Made by a program: the position numbers and the translations under genes. Below are positions 44,975 to 54,322 of a DNA stretch of 64,000 bases, one piece after another. Within the stretch, counting starts at the first letter, position 1. Each line of letters opens with the position of its first letter. The DNA is from Schlesneria paludicola DSM 18645. Lineage in GTDB: Bacteria > Planctomycetota > Planctomycetia > Planctomycetales > Planctomycetaceae. The DNA lies in NCBI RefSeq assembly GCF_000255655.1, contig NZ_JH636435.1, forward strand, positions 2,318,658 through 2,382,657. The letters are read 5' to 3'. A model generated the notes under the pieces. That model saw nothing but the letters and a program-made list of their open reading frames with translations. It had not been told where the DNA came from and ran no database searches.

Positions 44975-45889
44975 GTGCGAATTGTTTCACTCCTCCCCAG
45001 CGCAACCGAAATCATCTGCCAGCTCGGCCTCGAAAAATCCCTGGTCGGAGTCACGCACGAATGCGACTATCCGCCACATGTACGAGACCTGCCGAAGGTC
45101 ACTCAAACACTCATTCCAACTGACGCATCCAGCCTTGAGATCGATCAACTCGTCCGTGAACGTTTAAAGAACAATCGGGCGCTCTACTCATTGAATCTCC
45201 CGGTACTCGAGCAACTTCGTCCCGACCTGATCATCACGCAGGCCCTGTGCGACGTCTGTGCTGTCGCCGAAGCTGAAGTGACTGCCGCCGCCTGCAATCT
45301 TCCGGGGCATCCGCGCGTGTTGAATCTGGAGCCGATGAGCGTCCACGAGGTCCTTTCGACACTGATTCAAGTCGGCACGGTTGCTGGAATTCCCGAACGA
45401 GCCACCGAAATTGTCGATCAACTTCGGTCTCGAATCGACGCTGTCGCAGCACGATCCCAAACCGTTTCCCACCGACCGAAAGTTGTTATTCTCGAGTGGA
45501 TCGATCCTCCCTTCTCGTGTGGCCATTGGTCGCCGGAAATCGTGCGTCTGGCAGGCGGCGACGAGCAGCTGGGGCGGCCCGGGATCCCGTCGCAGACACT
45601 CGATTGGCTCCAAGTGATCCAGGCCAATCCAGACGTCATCGTCATTGCCTGTTGCGGCTTTAACGTCGCGAGAACGCTGGTTGATGTCGACATTCTCCGG
45701 ACATTTTCCGGTTGGAATGACATTCCCGCCGTCAAAGCAAATCAGGTCTACGTGATCGATGGAAATGCCTATTTCAGCAGACCGGGGCCGCGATTGATTG
45801 AATCGCTCGAACTGCTGGCACATGCGCTGCACCCCGATATTCATCCCGCCCCAATCGGAATCCCTCCGGCACTGCGGCTGATTTCTTAG
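44975..45889 (+). CDS. BtuF-like cobalamin-binding protein without signal peptide
   Basis: A 304-aa protein of the periplasmic cobalamin/iron-chelate-binding (helical-backbone SBP) family: RIVSLLPSATEIICQLGLEKSLVGVTHECDYP, PDLIITQALCDVCAV, then LEWIDPPFSCGHWSPEIVRLAGG and PDVIVIACCGF. The start is GTG (44975); the N-terminus goes straight into the first strand, with no signal peptide or lipobox and no in-frame start upstream that would add one. So it is probably cytoplasmic, unlike true BtuF, and may be a cobamide-related enzyme or carrier. No BtuC/BtuD genes lie nearby. The gene follows mtaB by 62 nt. Confidence 0.82.
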   Translation: MRIVSLLPSATEIICQLGLEKSLVGVTHECDYPPHVRDLPKVTQTLIPTDASSLEIDQLVRERLKNNRALYSLNLPVLEQLRPDLIITQALCDVCAVAEAEVTAAACNLPGHPRVLNLEPMSVHEVLSTLIQVGTVAGIPERATEIVDQLRSRIDAVAARSQTVSHRPKVVILEWIDPPFSCGHWSPEIVRLAGGDEQLGRPGIPSQTLDWLQVIQANPDVIVIACCGFNVARTLVDVDILRTFSGWNDIPAVKANQVYVIDGNAYFSRPGPRLIESLELLAHALHPDIHPAPIGIPPALRLIS

Positions 45890-46226
45890 AACCAGACTTC
45901 AGTGCTCAAACGCACAGATTGTTCCGCCACTCCGAGCGACATGGACCGCTCGCGTCATTGGCCAAGCGTCCGTGGCTAACTTTTCTCCAGACAAGGTGAA
46001 GATCTCACCGACTCGGTTGGGCTGACTGTGTGGTCAAATGTCACGCATTTCACTTCGATCCCGGCAATTCGTGATCGATGAACATTTGAATGCAATGACG
46101 CGCGAGAATGATGGATGGCGGTCCGGCATTCGCTATATCAGGAACCCCAAGACGATGGACCTGGCGCCGGCCGAGTCCCCGAACGACGCCCCGCTTCTTC
46201 TTACTCATTTTCAGCGGAAGACTTGA
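45890..46226. other. Intergenic stretch before blaI, no gene recognised
   Basis: About 335 bases. A 62-codon frame (46038-46226) ends exactly where the next gene starts, but it is Arg-rich, without domain or ribosome site, and is not accepted. The spacer should carry the promoter for the BlaI-type repressor gene and its own operator; no obvious dyad was found. Confidence 0.45.
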
Positions 46227-46619
46227 ATGGCACGCAAGCGTCCCGAGATCACTGACGCCGAACTCGCCGTCATGAAATTACTGTGGCAACACGGCCGGAT
46301 GACTGTTCGAGGTCTCACGGACACCCTTTACCCCGCGGGCAAGGTGGCCCACTATGGCACAGTCCAAAAGCTGCTGGAGCGGCTTCAAATGAAAAAGTAT
46401 GTCAAACGAGATCGAAAACCGTGGCCCTTCGAATTTGAACCAAAACTGACTCGAGAAGAATGGATCGGCCACCGACTACAGGCCACCGCAGACAAATTCT
46501 GCAAAGGTTCACTCGCCCCCCTTTTGTCACCTCTTGTCAAAGCAAACCTCAACCGAGACCAGTTGAATACATTGCGCCATCTCCTTGACGCGGCACAAAA
46601 CGTAGTTCAGCACAACTAA
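46227..46619 (+). CDS. BlaI/MecI-type transcriptional repressor
   Basis: A 130-aa winged-helix repressor: ITDAELAVMKLLWQHGRMTVRGLTDTLYPAGKVAHYGTVQKLLERLQMKKYV carries the recognition helix. A C-terminal dimerisation helix follows. In BlaI, the partner BlaR1 cleaves the repressor at an Asn-Phe bond; no clear site is visible here. No BlaR1/MecR1 membrane protease is encoded in the window. The stop overlaps the next start (TAATG), so the downstream terpene-cyclase-fold protein is translated with it and is the likeliest regulated target or partner. Confidence 0.9.
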   Translation: MARKRPEITDAELAVMKLLWQHGRMTVRGLTDTLYPAGKVAHYGTVQKLLERLQMKKYVKRDRKPWPFEFEPKLTREEWIGHRLQATADKFCKGSLAPLLSPLVKANLNRDQLNTLRHLLDAAQNVVQHN

Positions 46620-47779
46620 TGTCGCCCGTTTGGCACCGTTTGACCGTCGGCGATGGAGCCGGTAGCGGACTCGTCGCCCCACATTCCGACCATCTCTCAG
46701 AGTTCGCCGTTTCCGAAAGCGAGACGATGAAGTTCACCCGACGCCTGATGTGCCGGACCACATTGCCAAGCGTGATCTGGTTTCTGAAATCGTGGCTGCA
46801 AAAACCATTCGCCGAAGGAAAATCAACCGCGTACGCTTCTGCCAGTGAAGTTCCCTCCGACGCAACGTCGGCCATCATTCGCGGCCTCGAGTGGCTGGCT
46901 GCGAATCAAATGCAAGACGGCGGCTTCGGTGGCCCCCATTCCTATGCACGTAATGTCGGAGTCTGTGCCCTGAGCGGAATGGCGTTTCTTGCTCACGGCG
47001 GAACACGTGGGAAATTCGGCTCCAACGTCAAGCAATGTACGGACTATCTGCTCGCTATGGCACATTCCAGTGGGTTCATCGTCGAAGCAGAGATCAAAAC
47101 CCATGCCCCCCTTTACGGCCATGGTTTCGCCACGATGTACTTGGGACAGGTATGCGGGATGGACCGTCGGCGCGAAGTCCGCGACGCACTGAAACGAGCC
47201 ACTTCCTTCATCCTCTCGGTTCAGACGGACAAGGGCGCCTGGTGCTATACGGATTCTCCCGACGATGCGGATGTTTCCATTACAACCTGCCAGATGATGG
47301 CCCTGATTTCGGCAAGACAGGCCGGAATCTTCGTACCACGTCATGTGATCCAACGAAGTGTGGATTTCCTGCTTCGCTGTCAAAATGCGGATGGAGGGTT
47401 TCGATATCGATTGATTGATCCACCAGAGTCACTGTTTCCTCGCTCCGCGGCCGCCGTCGTCGCCTTGTGCGCTGCAGGCTTGCACAATCATCCCGCCCTT
47501 GCAAACGGACGTGCCTACCTGGCATCCCCGACTTCAACGCCTCCGCCTGACAAGGCCGAATATTACTACTATGGCCGCTTCTATGCAGTTCATGCGGCTT
47601 GGCAGGAAGGGGCGGCAGCATGGAACCGCTGGTTTCCCGCAACCCGCGTAGAACTGCTCGAACGGCAGTCTAATGACGGACGTTGGCGCGATACGAACAT
47701 CGGAGACGAATACGCGACTGCGATGGCTCTCAATATCCTTCAATTTCCGTGCGAAACCATTCCACTCTTCCAGTGTTAG
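46619..47779 (+). CDS. Prenyltransferase/squalene-cyclase-repeat protein
   Basis: A 386-aa alpha/alpha-barrel protein with QW-like repeats: NQMQDGGFGG, VQTDKGAWCY, CQNADGGFRY and RQSNDGRW. These belong to the terpene cyclase/prenyltransferase superfamily, also found in alpha-2-macroglobulin-type and other domains. The DxDD motif of squalene-hopene cyclase is not visible (DSPDDADVSIT is the nearest), so cyclase activity is doubtful. The first 36 residues may be non-coding; an in-frame ATG at 46727 (MKFTRRLMCRTTL) gives a more natural start. It overlaps blaI by 1 nt (TAATG). Similar planctomycete proteins are common and of unknown role. Confidence 0.75.
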   Translation: MSPVWHRLTVGDGAGSGLVAPHSDHLSEFAVSESETMKFTRRLMCRTTLPSVIWFLKSWLQKPFAEGKSTAYASASEVPSDATSAIIRGLEWLAANQMQDGGFGGPHSYARNVGVCALSGMAFLAHGGTRGKFGSNVKQCTDYLLAMAHSSGFIVEAEIKTHAPLYGHGFATMYLGQVCGMDRRREVRDALKRATSFILSVQTDKGAWCYTDSPDDADVSITTCQMMALISARQAGIFVPRHVIQRSVDFLLRCQNADGGFRYRLIDPPESLFPRSAAAVVALCAAGLHNHPALANGRAYLASPTSTPPPDKAEYYYYGRFYAVHAAWQEGAAAWNRWFPATRVELLERQSNDGRWRDTNIGDEYATAMALNILQFPCETIPLFQC

Positions 47780-48074
47780 TTGGAAGAGTATCCCGTTCGA
47801 TCAACGGGAAATTGCTCTGCACAACTCCTGAGTCTCCATGTCGCAACTCATGCCAATGAGTATGCGTCCCGGATTTCGACAGGCTTCTGGCACACTGCCC
47901 CTGAATCGACACGTAAGCAAATCTGATTGTCAAAATCGCAAAATCGAGATCGAACAACTTCACGGTAGTCTCTCGTTTTGATGGCCACGCCCGCTATGAT
48001 CAGTGGGAAGACAACAAGTCGGGCGCTCGACGACCATGAGAACCCTACATCCCGTTTCCGACGAAGGATTCACG

Positions 48075-49076
48075 ATGACCTGCTGCCGTCACTGGTTGGG
48101 CCTGTTGCTTCTGATTGCGATCGGATGTCAGCCGGAGAGTGACTCGCCTAAAACTCCCATGACGAAAGATAAAGCACTTGTTCCTGTGACGCTGGCCCTG
48201 AACTGGTACCCCGAAGCGGAACATGGTGGCTTCTACGCCGCTCTGGTGCACGGCGACTTCGCGGAAGAGGGGTTGATGGTCACGATCCGCCCCGGTGGAC
48301 CGAATGTTCCCGTGATCCCAGACGTCGCATCCGGCAAGATTGAATTCGGCGTCGACAATGCCGACAAGTTGTTACTGGTCCGGGCTCAACAAGCCGACGT
48401 CGTCAGTGTGATGAGCCCCCTTCAGAACAGCCCTCGCTGCATCATGGTCCATAAGAAGAGCGGCCTCACGAAAATCGAAGAATTGGCCAGTGCCAAACCG
48501 TTCACGTTAGCGATGAATCAGGGCCAGCCGTTCGCTCAGTATTTGATGAAGAAATTGAATCTCGACAACATTCAAGTCGTGCCATTTCCAGGCGGAATTG
48601 CCCAATTCATGGATGACCCGAACTACGGCCAGCAGGCCTACAACTTCAGCGAACCATTCCTCGCGGAAAAGCAGGGGGGTGATCCACATTGCCTGATGCT
48701 GTCGGATTTTGGATTCAATGCCTACACCAGCGTCCTGCTGACTCGGCGTGAATTAATCGATCAACAGCCCGATCTCGTCGCCAAAATGACGCGAGCCTCG
48801 ATTAAAGGCTGGAAGAAATATCTGTCTGCCCCTGAAGAAACAAATAAGTATATCCACGAACAAAATGAGGGCATGGGACTTGAGATCCTCGCCTTCGGAG
48901 TGCAGGCATTGCGAACCGTCTGCCTGCCCGATGGCTTCGACGAAAATCGACTTGGAGAAATGACAGGCGAACGCTGGCAGACGCTGGTCGCGCAGATGAT
49001 CGAAATTGGTTCGATCAAACCCGATAGTGTGAAAGCGGACGACGCATTCTCACTGAAGTTCTTGACCGCGAAATGA
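48075..49076 (+). CDS. THI5/NMT1-family ABC substrate-binding lipoprotein
   Basis: A 333-aa exported lipoprotein. The ATG at 48075 has AAGGA 6 nt upstream and begins a lipobox signal (LLLLIAIGC, Cys18). The mature part is the NMT1/THI5-like fold: VTLALNWYPEAEHGGFYAALVHGDFAEEGLMVTI, PVIPDVASGKIEFGVDNADKLLLVRA and LASAKPFTLAMNQGQ. ThiY-type members bind thiamine pyrimidine precursors; others bind nitrate or sulfonates. No permease or ATPase gene is adjacent, but a matching pair without a binding protein lies at 32.3-33.8 kb. Confidence 0.88.
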   Translation: MTCCRHWLGLLLLIAIGCQPESDSPKTPMTKDKALVPVTLALNWYPEAEHGGFYAALVHGDFAEEGLMVTIRPGGPNVPVIPDVASGKIEFGVDNADKLLLVRAQQADVVSVMSPLQNSPRCIMVHKKSGLTKIEELASAKPFTLAMNQGQPFAQYLMKKLNLDNIQVVPFPGGIAQFMDDPNYGQQAYNFSEPFLAEKQGGDPHCLMLSDFGFNAYTSVLLTRRELIDQQPDLVAKMTRASIKGWKKYLSAPEETNKYIHEQNEGMGLEILAFGVQALRTVCLPDGFDENRLGEMTGERWQTLVAQMIEIGSIKPDSVKADDAFSLKFLTAK

Positions 49077-49254
49077 TCGATCCGACATGGCCGACACTCT
49101 GTCAACACCGTCCATGTTTTTCCGACGGTTGTGAAGAACCAAACCGGAACCAGAAGAGCTGGTAAAGGGGCAAACAGCGCGCGACAATAACGGTCTCAGT
49201 GCATCAAAATCGATGCTTATCAACGCGGCGGAGATGTCGGTTCCCTACCGCAAT

Positions 49255-51405
49255 TCACACGCGAATCGCAACCGGTTTTCGCGTCCCAAGGACCAGGATC
49301 GTGACCGCGATGCCCACCGCGACAGAGGCCCCCGCGAGCCATGTCGCGGGAATATGCTGCTCTGTTCCGGTTCCAATTCCCCATGCGGACAATTCTTTGA
49401 CATAGTTCTGCATCAGCAGAATCAAGGAATTGTGAACCGTGTGCAACAGCATGCCAGGTATCACACTTCCGGTCCGGTAACAGACCCAACCGAGAACGAT
49501 TCCCAGAAAACAGGTCGGCGCAAACCGCTCGAACGATAACGTTGCCATCACGTGAAACAGTCCAAACAGACAACTCGAAAGAATGATGGCGAGCGCCGTC
49601 GACATCCCCGTCCGGAGCGCCGTCATCAGGTAGCCTCGGAAGAACAGTTCTTCGCAGATCGCGGGAATCAAAGCGAGTGCGAGCAATTTCATGGGCAACG
49701 AGACCGCGTTCAAGCTCGCGCTCACCCGCTCGAACAGCTCTTTGAAGGCCTCGCTGTGCTCAATCGAAGTGGACTGGAAGCGAGCCAATTCGATCGCGAA
49801 CGGCCAAAGCGACAATCCGAACAGGCAGGCCGCCAGAAAACTCGCGACAGTTGCCTTGCGAAGGTTGAACCCTTTCAACAGATCGACAGAATTCCAGTAC
49901 GACACCACCACTGGAAAGAACGCAAACAGCACGATCGTAATTAGCGCATTTCCAACCAGCCGGCCAATTACCGAATCTCCCGACAATCGACCTGGAAGCC
50001 CACTCAAGATCAAGAAAGCGGGGAATAAGACCGCCAGGCAAATCATCGCTTGAGAAAGCGTTGCCGCGAATCGACGTGACGTCGGACGTCTCACTAAATC
50101 CGACCAGCTTCCCTCACTGCCATACAGGACCGCATCGGTGCCGAAGATTTTCGCGGCCATAGCGAGCGCCACCGCCGAATACAAGACTGTCGACAGCAGA
50201 GCGGACACGACCCAGACGGCCTGAGCGCGTCCGTCAACAATATCACGAGCCAAGATCACGATATTGACCAAGGGAGTGACTGACATCCAACCGGTCATCT
50301 CGATCCCAGGTAGCAGGCAAAGCACGCCGGGAGCCAGCGAAACCAACATGACTGGAATCAGGTACGCCTGCGCTTCTTTGAAACTGCGTGCGAAACTCGT
50401 CAGGATCAAAATCACTGCCGCAAAGAAACCCGCAAACACCACCAGCAGCCCCAGCATTAGCACGAGCATCCGAAAGTTGATACCGCCAGGCCCGAAAAGC
50501 AGTGTTTCCATCCGGTTGGCATAGGCGGTGACGACCATTGACGTCAAATTCGCAATCGCGGTCAGCATTGCCACCGACAAGACGGCCAGATACTTTGCAA
50601 ACAGAAGTTCGTGACGGGGGACGGGCGCCGAAATCAACGCTTCAAGCGTCCCTCGTTCGCGTTCACCGGCCGTCAGGTCGATCGCTGGATAGACGGCCCC
50701 TGTGACCGTCATCAAGATCAGAATCAATGGGATCAAGGTCGCCATCGAAAACGGCACACCGGAATCAGTCGACGCCACGGTTTTAGACTGAAACGCAATC
50801 GGAACCGCCAGGGACGGGTCAATCGAACTCAGTTTGCGCGAGAGAATCCTGTCGCTCAGTAAACGCAGTCGGTCTTCAAATGCACGGCGTGCATCGAGAC
50901 TGAATGGAGACCCGGCTCTGTATGAGAGGTCAAATTCATAAGGACCATCATCTTGCCCCGCTTTGAGACGAACCCCCAGATCGTTCGAACGATCCGCCAC
51001 AAATTGATCGACGTCGACAACGGCATTGGGATTGTCTGACACCATGAATTCCCAAATCGGGTCTTCCGGTGTCCCCTTGGGCTCATAATCCTCGGTGTGT
51101 TCGAACCCCATTTGCCGTGCGATTAGCGGCTTGGACTGCTCGAACAACTGCCGCAGAATTCTTGCATCATGGACCGTCGCGACGCCGACTCGATATTCCG
51201 TTTTGGTCTTGCTGGTCGCCTGCGTCACCAGCAGCTTTTGGAAGGTGACGCCCAGCAGTGGATAGATCAGCAGCGGCATCCCGACAAGCGTCAAGATTGT
51301 TCGCCGATCGCGCAGGATCTCACGCAGTTCCTTCAACGTCATCCGCCACCAGCGCAGGGATGCCCAAGGACCGACGCGATGCGTCACACCAGACTCGCCG
51401 CTCAT
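49255..51405 (-). CDS. ABC-2 permease (NatB-like) fused to CPBP protease domain
   Basis: A 716-aa membrane protein with two parts. The N-terminal half resembles NatB/ABC-2 exporters: a first helix (ILTLVGMPLLIYPLL), a large exported domain (about 60-240), then six helices, including TAGERERGTLEALISAPVPRHELLFAKYL. The C-terminal part (about 490-716) is a CPBP/Abi protease-like domain with EELFFRGY at 585-592 (E-E-x-x-x-R), FGLFH ending at His618 and HTVHN at 655-659. Such fusions are known in several bacteria. The partner ATPase gene ends 4 nt upstream. Confidence 0.87.
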   Translation of the reverse strand: MSGESGVTHRVGPWASLRWWRMTLKELREILRDRRTILTLVGMPLLIYPLLGVTFQKLLVTQATSKTKTEYRVGVATVHDARILRQLFEQSKPLIARQMGFEHTEDYEPKGTPEDPIWEFMVSDNPNAVVDVDQFVADRSNDLGVRLKAGQDDGPYEFDLSYRAGSPFSLDARRAFEDRLRLLSDRILSRKLSSIDPSLAVPIAFQSKTVASTDSGVPFSMATLIPLILILMTVTGAVYPAIDLTAGERERGTLEALISAPVPRHELLFAKYLAVLSVAMLTAIANLTSMVVTAYANRMETLLFGPGGINFRMLVLMLGLLVVFAGFFAAVILILTSFARSFKEAQAYLIPVMLVSLAPGVLCLLPGIEMTGWMSVTPLVNIVILARDIVDGRAQAVWVVSALLSTVLYSAVALAMAAKIFGTDAVLYGSEGSWSDLVRRPTSRRFAATLSQAMICLAVLFPAFLILSGLPGRLSGDSVIGRLVGNALITIVLFAFFPVVVSYWNSVDLLKGFNLRKATVASFLAACLFGLSLWPFAIELARFQSTSIEHSEAFKELFERVSASLNAVSLPMKLLALALIPAICEELFFRGYLMTALRTGMSTALAIILSSCLFGLFHVMATLSFERFAPTCFLGIVLGWVCYRTGSVIPGMLLHTVHNSLILLMQNYVKELSAWGIGTGTEQHIPATWLAGASVAVGIAVTILVLGTRKPVAIRV

Positions 51406-51409
51406 CCAC

Positions 51410-52171
51410 TTATCCCTTTGTCACGGTTGGCGACGCGGTCGCTGGTTGATTCATCAGTTGCAGAAACATCTCGAACAAGGTCTGGCATCCCGTCTCCTGC
51501 TGCAATTCAGGAAACGTTCCTTCATGTCGCAGCGTACCGCGATAGAGCAGCCCCATACGATCACAAATCTGCGACGCCTCATCCAGACGATGTGTCGACA
51601 CCACAACAGACTTGCCCTGCGATCGCAGATGACTGATGTATTGGAAGATCACGTGCGTCCCCACGACATCCAGACCCCGAGTTGGTTCATCCAACAGCAT
51701 GATCGGTGGGTCGTGCATTAATGCTCGCGCCAGGGTCACCCGCTGCTTCTGTCCAGTGCTCAGCGTCGCACAGCGCTGATCGATGAAACGCTTGAGATCG
51801 AGAAGTTCGGCAAGCGACGCCAGGCGTTCTCGGGCGACCGCCGGTTCAATCCCGTACAGATCCGCGAAAAACAGCAACATCTCGCGGGGGGTCAGCCACT
51901 GATACAAACCGGCACTCGCTGACACCAACCCGATCCGCCGCTTCACTTCATCGGGAAACTGCGAGACTCGAAATCCATCAACCACCGCATCGCCGCTGGT
52001 TGGCTGAAGTAACCCCAAGATCATTCGTAACGTCGTCGTTTTTCCGGCACCGTTCGGTCCCAGCAATCCGTAGACCTCGCCCGATTTCACCGAAAGCGAC
52101 AATCGGTCCACGGCCACCAGAGTCTTGCCGCCCGAGCTGAAATGGCGAGTCAATTCGTCAACGATGATCAT
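51410..52171 (-). CDS. ABC transporter ATP-binding protein (NatA-like)
   Basis: A 253-aa ATPase: Walker [11 protein letters not shown]-loop region around [12 protein letters not shown], signature [15 protein letters not shown], Walker [13 protein letters not shown] and H-loop [10 protein letters not shown]. It matches NatA/CcmA-type exporters and pairs with the fused permease 4 nt downstream. In Bacillus, NatAB exports sodium ions; here the substrate is unknown. The signature has T in place of the first G of LSGGQ, as in several NatA-type ATPases. Confidence 0.92.
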   Translation of the reverse strand: MIIVDELTRHFSSGGKTLVAVDRLSLSVKSGEVYGLLGPNGAGKTTTLRMILGLLQPTSGDAVVDGFRVSQFPDEVKRRIGLVSASAGLYQWLTPREMLLFFADLYGIEPAVARERLASLAELLDLKRFIDQRCATLSTGQKQRVTLARALMHDPPIMLLDEPTRGLDVVGTHVIFQYISHLRSQGKSVVVSTHRLDEASQICDRMGLLYRGTLRHEGTFPELQQETGCQTLFEMFLQLMNQPATASPTVTKG

Positions 52172-52475
52172 CGGGCGTCCGTATTAAGCGAGCACACGTC
52201 ACGTACGAGAAATGATAACGCCACCCGGGCGAGGCCGCGATCCAGCAACGTCCTGCGCCAACGGTCGGTTGGTCTGATCGCCGAATACGGCGAGTTTCGT
52301 GCCAATTACAGGTCTATACGCGTTCTCGATCGCTTGCGTTTGACCAACCCGGGACAGGATCGGCAATCGCCCCCTTTACGCAATTCCCGACAAAGCCTAG
52401 ATTTCACCCGACTTGCCCAGGCGAAATCGTCCGAAGCATCCCAAAATCACTGTCACACTACACGGATGTCATGTC
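52172..52475. other. Divergent intergenic region before cysS
   Basis: About 300 bases between the NatA-like gene (-) and cysS (+). No gene, hairpin or repeat worth naming was seen; a T-box leader is not recognisable. Confidence 0.4.
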
Positions 52476-54044
52476 ATGCCACTTCGCGTCTACAACACGT
52501 TGTCGCGCCAAAAAGAAGATTTCCAGACGGTCGAACCCGGCAAAGTCAGCATGTACCTGTGCGGCCCGACTGTTTACAAGCCCGCCCATATCGGCCACAT
52601 GGTCGGCCCGGTCATCTTCGACACCATCAAACGTTATTTGACGTATAGCGGCTACAAAGTGACCTGGGTGGTCAACATCACCGACGTCGACGACAAGCTG
52701 ATCAACCGCGCCAACGAAAAGGGAATCACGGTTGAAGCACTCGCTAAGCAGATGACACAGGATTACTTCGACAACCTTGCAACGATGGGCGTCGACGGAA
52801 TCGACCACTTTCCCTACGCCACACAACATATCAAGGAAATGCAAGAGATCATCGCCACGCTGATCGAAAAGGGATACGCATATCCCCTGGAAGGCGATGT
52901 CTACTTTAACTGCACGAAAGACGAAGACTACGGCAAGCTCAGCGGCCGCAGTCTGGAACAACTGCTCGCCGGAACACGCGCCGAGACTCATTCTGGCAAA
53001 CGTCATCCCGCCGATTTCGCACTATGGAAGGGATCGAAACCGGGTGAACCCGCCTGGGACAGCCCCTGGGGTCCCGGACGCCCCGGCTGGCACATCGAAT
53101 GTTCCGCAATGGCCAAGAAAATCCTGGGGGATTCCATTGATATCCATGGCGGCGGCCTGGATCTCATGTTTCCACACCATGAGAACGAACTGGCCCAATC
53201 GGAAAGCTGTACGGGCAAGCCATTCGCCCGCTACTGGATGCATAACGGTTTGATGCAATCCAGCGGCTCTGCAGGAAAGGTCGGCGGCGGACACGACAAG
53301 CAGGGAGACAAATCCGTCGATCTGACCGCCGCGAAAGAAGCTCAGGAAGCCAACAAACTGGCGGGATCAAAGGGGGCGGCGTCGGTCAAAGAATTGTTTG
53401 CCAAGCATGACCCGGAAACAATTCGATTCTTTCTGCTGGCGACGCACTATCGCAGTCCAATCGATTTCAGCGACGAGCAAATCGCCCAGAGAGGTGAATC
53501 TCTGGATAGCTTCTACCGCCTGTTCGAAACCTGTGAACGAATCACGGGTCAGTCATTCTACGCTCTGAAAACGACGACTCGACGTAGCGAAAGTGTTGCT
53601 CCCCCCAGCGGTGACTCGAAGCACTTCTGTGACGCAGTCAGTGAACTCCGAGAGCGATATCTGGAGGCGATGGACGACGACTTCAATACAGGCGGCGCCG
53701 TCGGCGTCCTGTTTGAACTGCGTAAAACGCTGAACTCGTTCATTAGTGAAAATAAGCTTGACGTCAACAAGGATGATCAGGGAAAGATCTCGGCGCTCGT
53801 CTATGGACTCACCATCCTGAAAGAGCTCGCAGCAATTCTTGGTGTCTTCCGCACGCCGAAGCAGAAAGCGGCCTCGGCCGACGATGGGCTGGTCGAAGGC
53901 CTGATGCAACTGGTGATTCAAATCCGAGCTGACGCCCGGAAGAACAAGAATTTCCCTGTTGCCGATCTGATCCGCAACAAGCTGAACGAGCTGAAGATTA
54001 CCCTTGAAGACCGTACCGATCAGACGCTGTGGCGTCGCGGCTAA
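52476..54044 (+). CDS. cysS: Cysteinyl-tRNA synthetase with altered KMSKS region
   Basis: Charges tRNA-Cys, cytoplasmic, 522 aa from ATG 52476 (MPLRVYNTLS). The active-site zinc ligands sit at Cys29, Cys209, His234 and Glu238, nearly the same numbers as in E. coli. The HIGH motif is at 38-41 (PAHIGH). The KMSKS loop is not recognisable in its usual form: after YWMHNGLMQ there is an insert of about 28 residues rich in Gly, Ala, Lys and Asp, then KLAGSKGAASVKELF at 294-308. So the second Lys is replaced by Gly and a Lys sits one place later. The rest (RFFLLATHYRSPIDFS, FNTGGAVGVLFEL) is normal. It is probably the only cysS and active. Confidence 0.93.
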   Translation: MPLRVYNTLSRQKEDFQTVEPGKVSMYLCGPTVYKPAHIGHMVGPVIFDTIKRYLTYSGYKVTWVVNITDVDDKLINRANEKGITVEALAKQMTQDYFDNLATMGVDGIDHFPYATQHIKEMQEIIATLIEKGYAYPLEGDVYFNCTKDEDYGKLSGRSLEQLLAGTRAETHSGKRHPADFALWKGSKPGEPAWDSPWGPGRPGWHIECSAMAKKILGDSIDIHGGGLDLMFPHHENELAQSESCTGKPFARYWMHNGLMQSSGSAGKVGGGHDKQGDKSVDLTAAKEAQEANKLAGSKGAASVKELFAKHDPETIRFFLLATHYRSPIDFSDEQIAQRGESLDSFYRLFETCERITGQSFYALKTTTRRSESVAPPSGDSKHFCDAVSELRERYLEAMDDDFNTGGAVGVLFELRKTLNSFISENKLDVNKDDQGKISALVYGLTILKELAAILGVFRTPKQKAASADDGLVEGLMQLVIQIRADARKNKNFPVADLIRNKLNELKITLEDRTDQTLWRRG

Positions 54045-54070
54045 GGGGTGACGTCACGGGTCGGGGTAAA

Positions 54071-54094
54071 GCCAACCTGTCCTGACAGGTTGGC
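54071..54094. repeat. Perfect 11-bp palindromic repeat after cysS
   Basis: GCCAACCTGTC (54071-54081) and GACAGGTTGGC (54084-54094) pair perfectly with a 2-nt spacer. It lies 27 nt after the cysS stop and has no T run, so it is more like a REP-type palindrome than a classical terminator. Confidence 0.65.
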
Positions 54095-54322
54095 GACCAT
54101 CGCACCGACATTCACAACCACGGTGCAACACGAATCCCGTACAAAATGTCGTTGCGAATCCCCAATAATCCCGTATTCTGGAGCCCATCGCTCAACATTT
54201 AGTCTCATTGGGGGCTGTGTCACGCGATACTGGAGTTCATTGTCATTCGAGGAAGCGGTCACTGGGGCATTCGGTGACTGCGACGCCCCTCATTTGATCA
54301 GGTCGATTTGGGATTCGCTGAA

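Noticed and set aside
46038-46226. 62-codon open frame abutting the blaI start
   Set aside because: The abutting position is suggestive, but the sequence is basic, without domain, and lacks a ribosome site.
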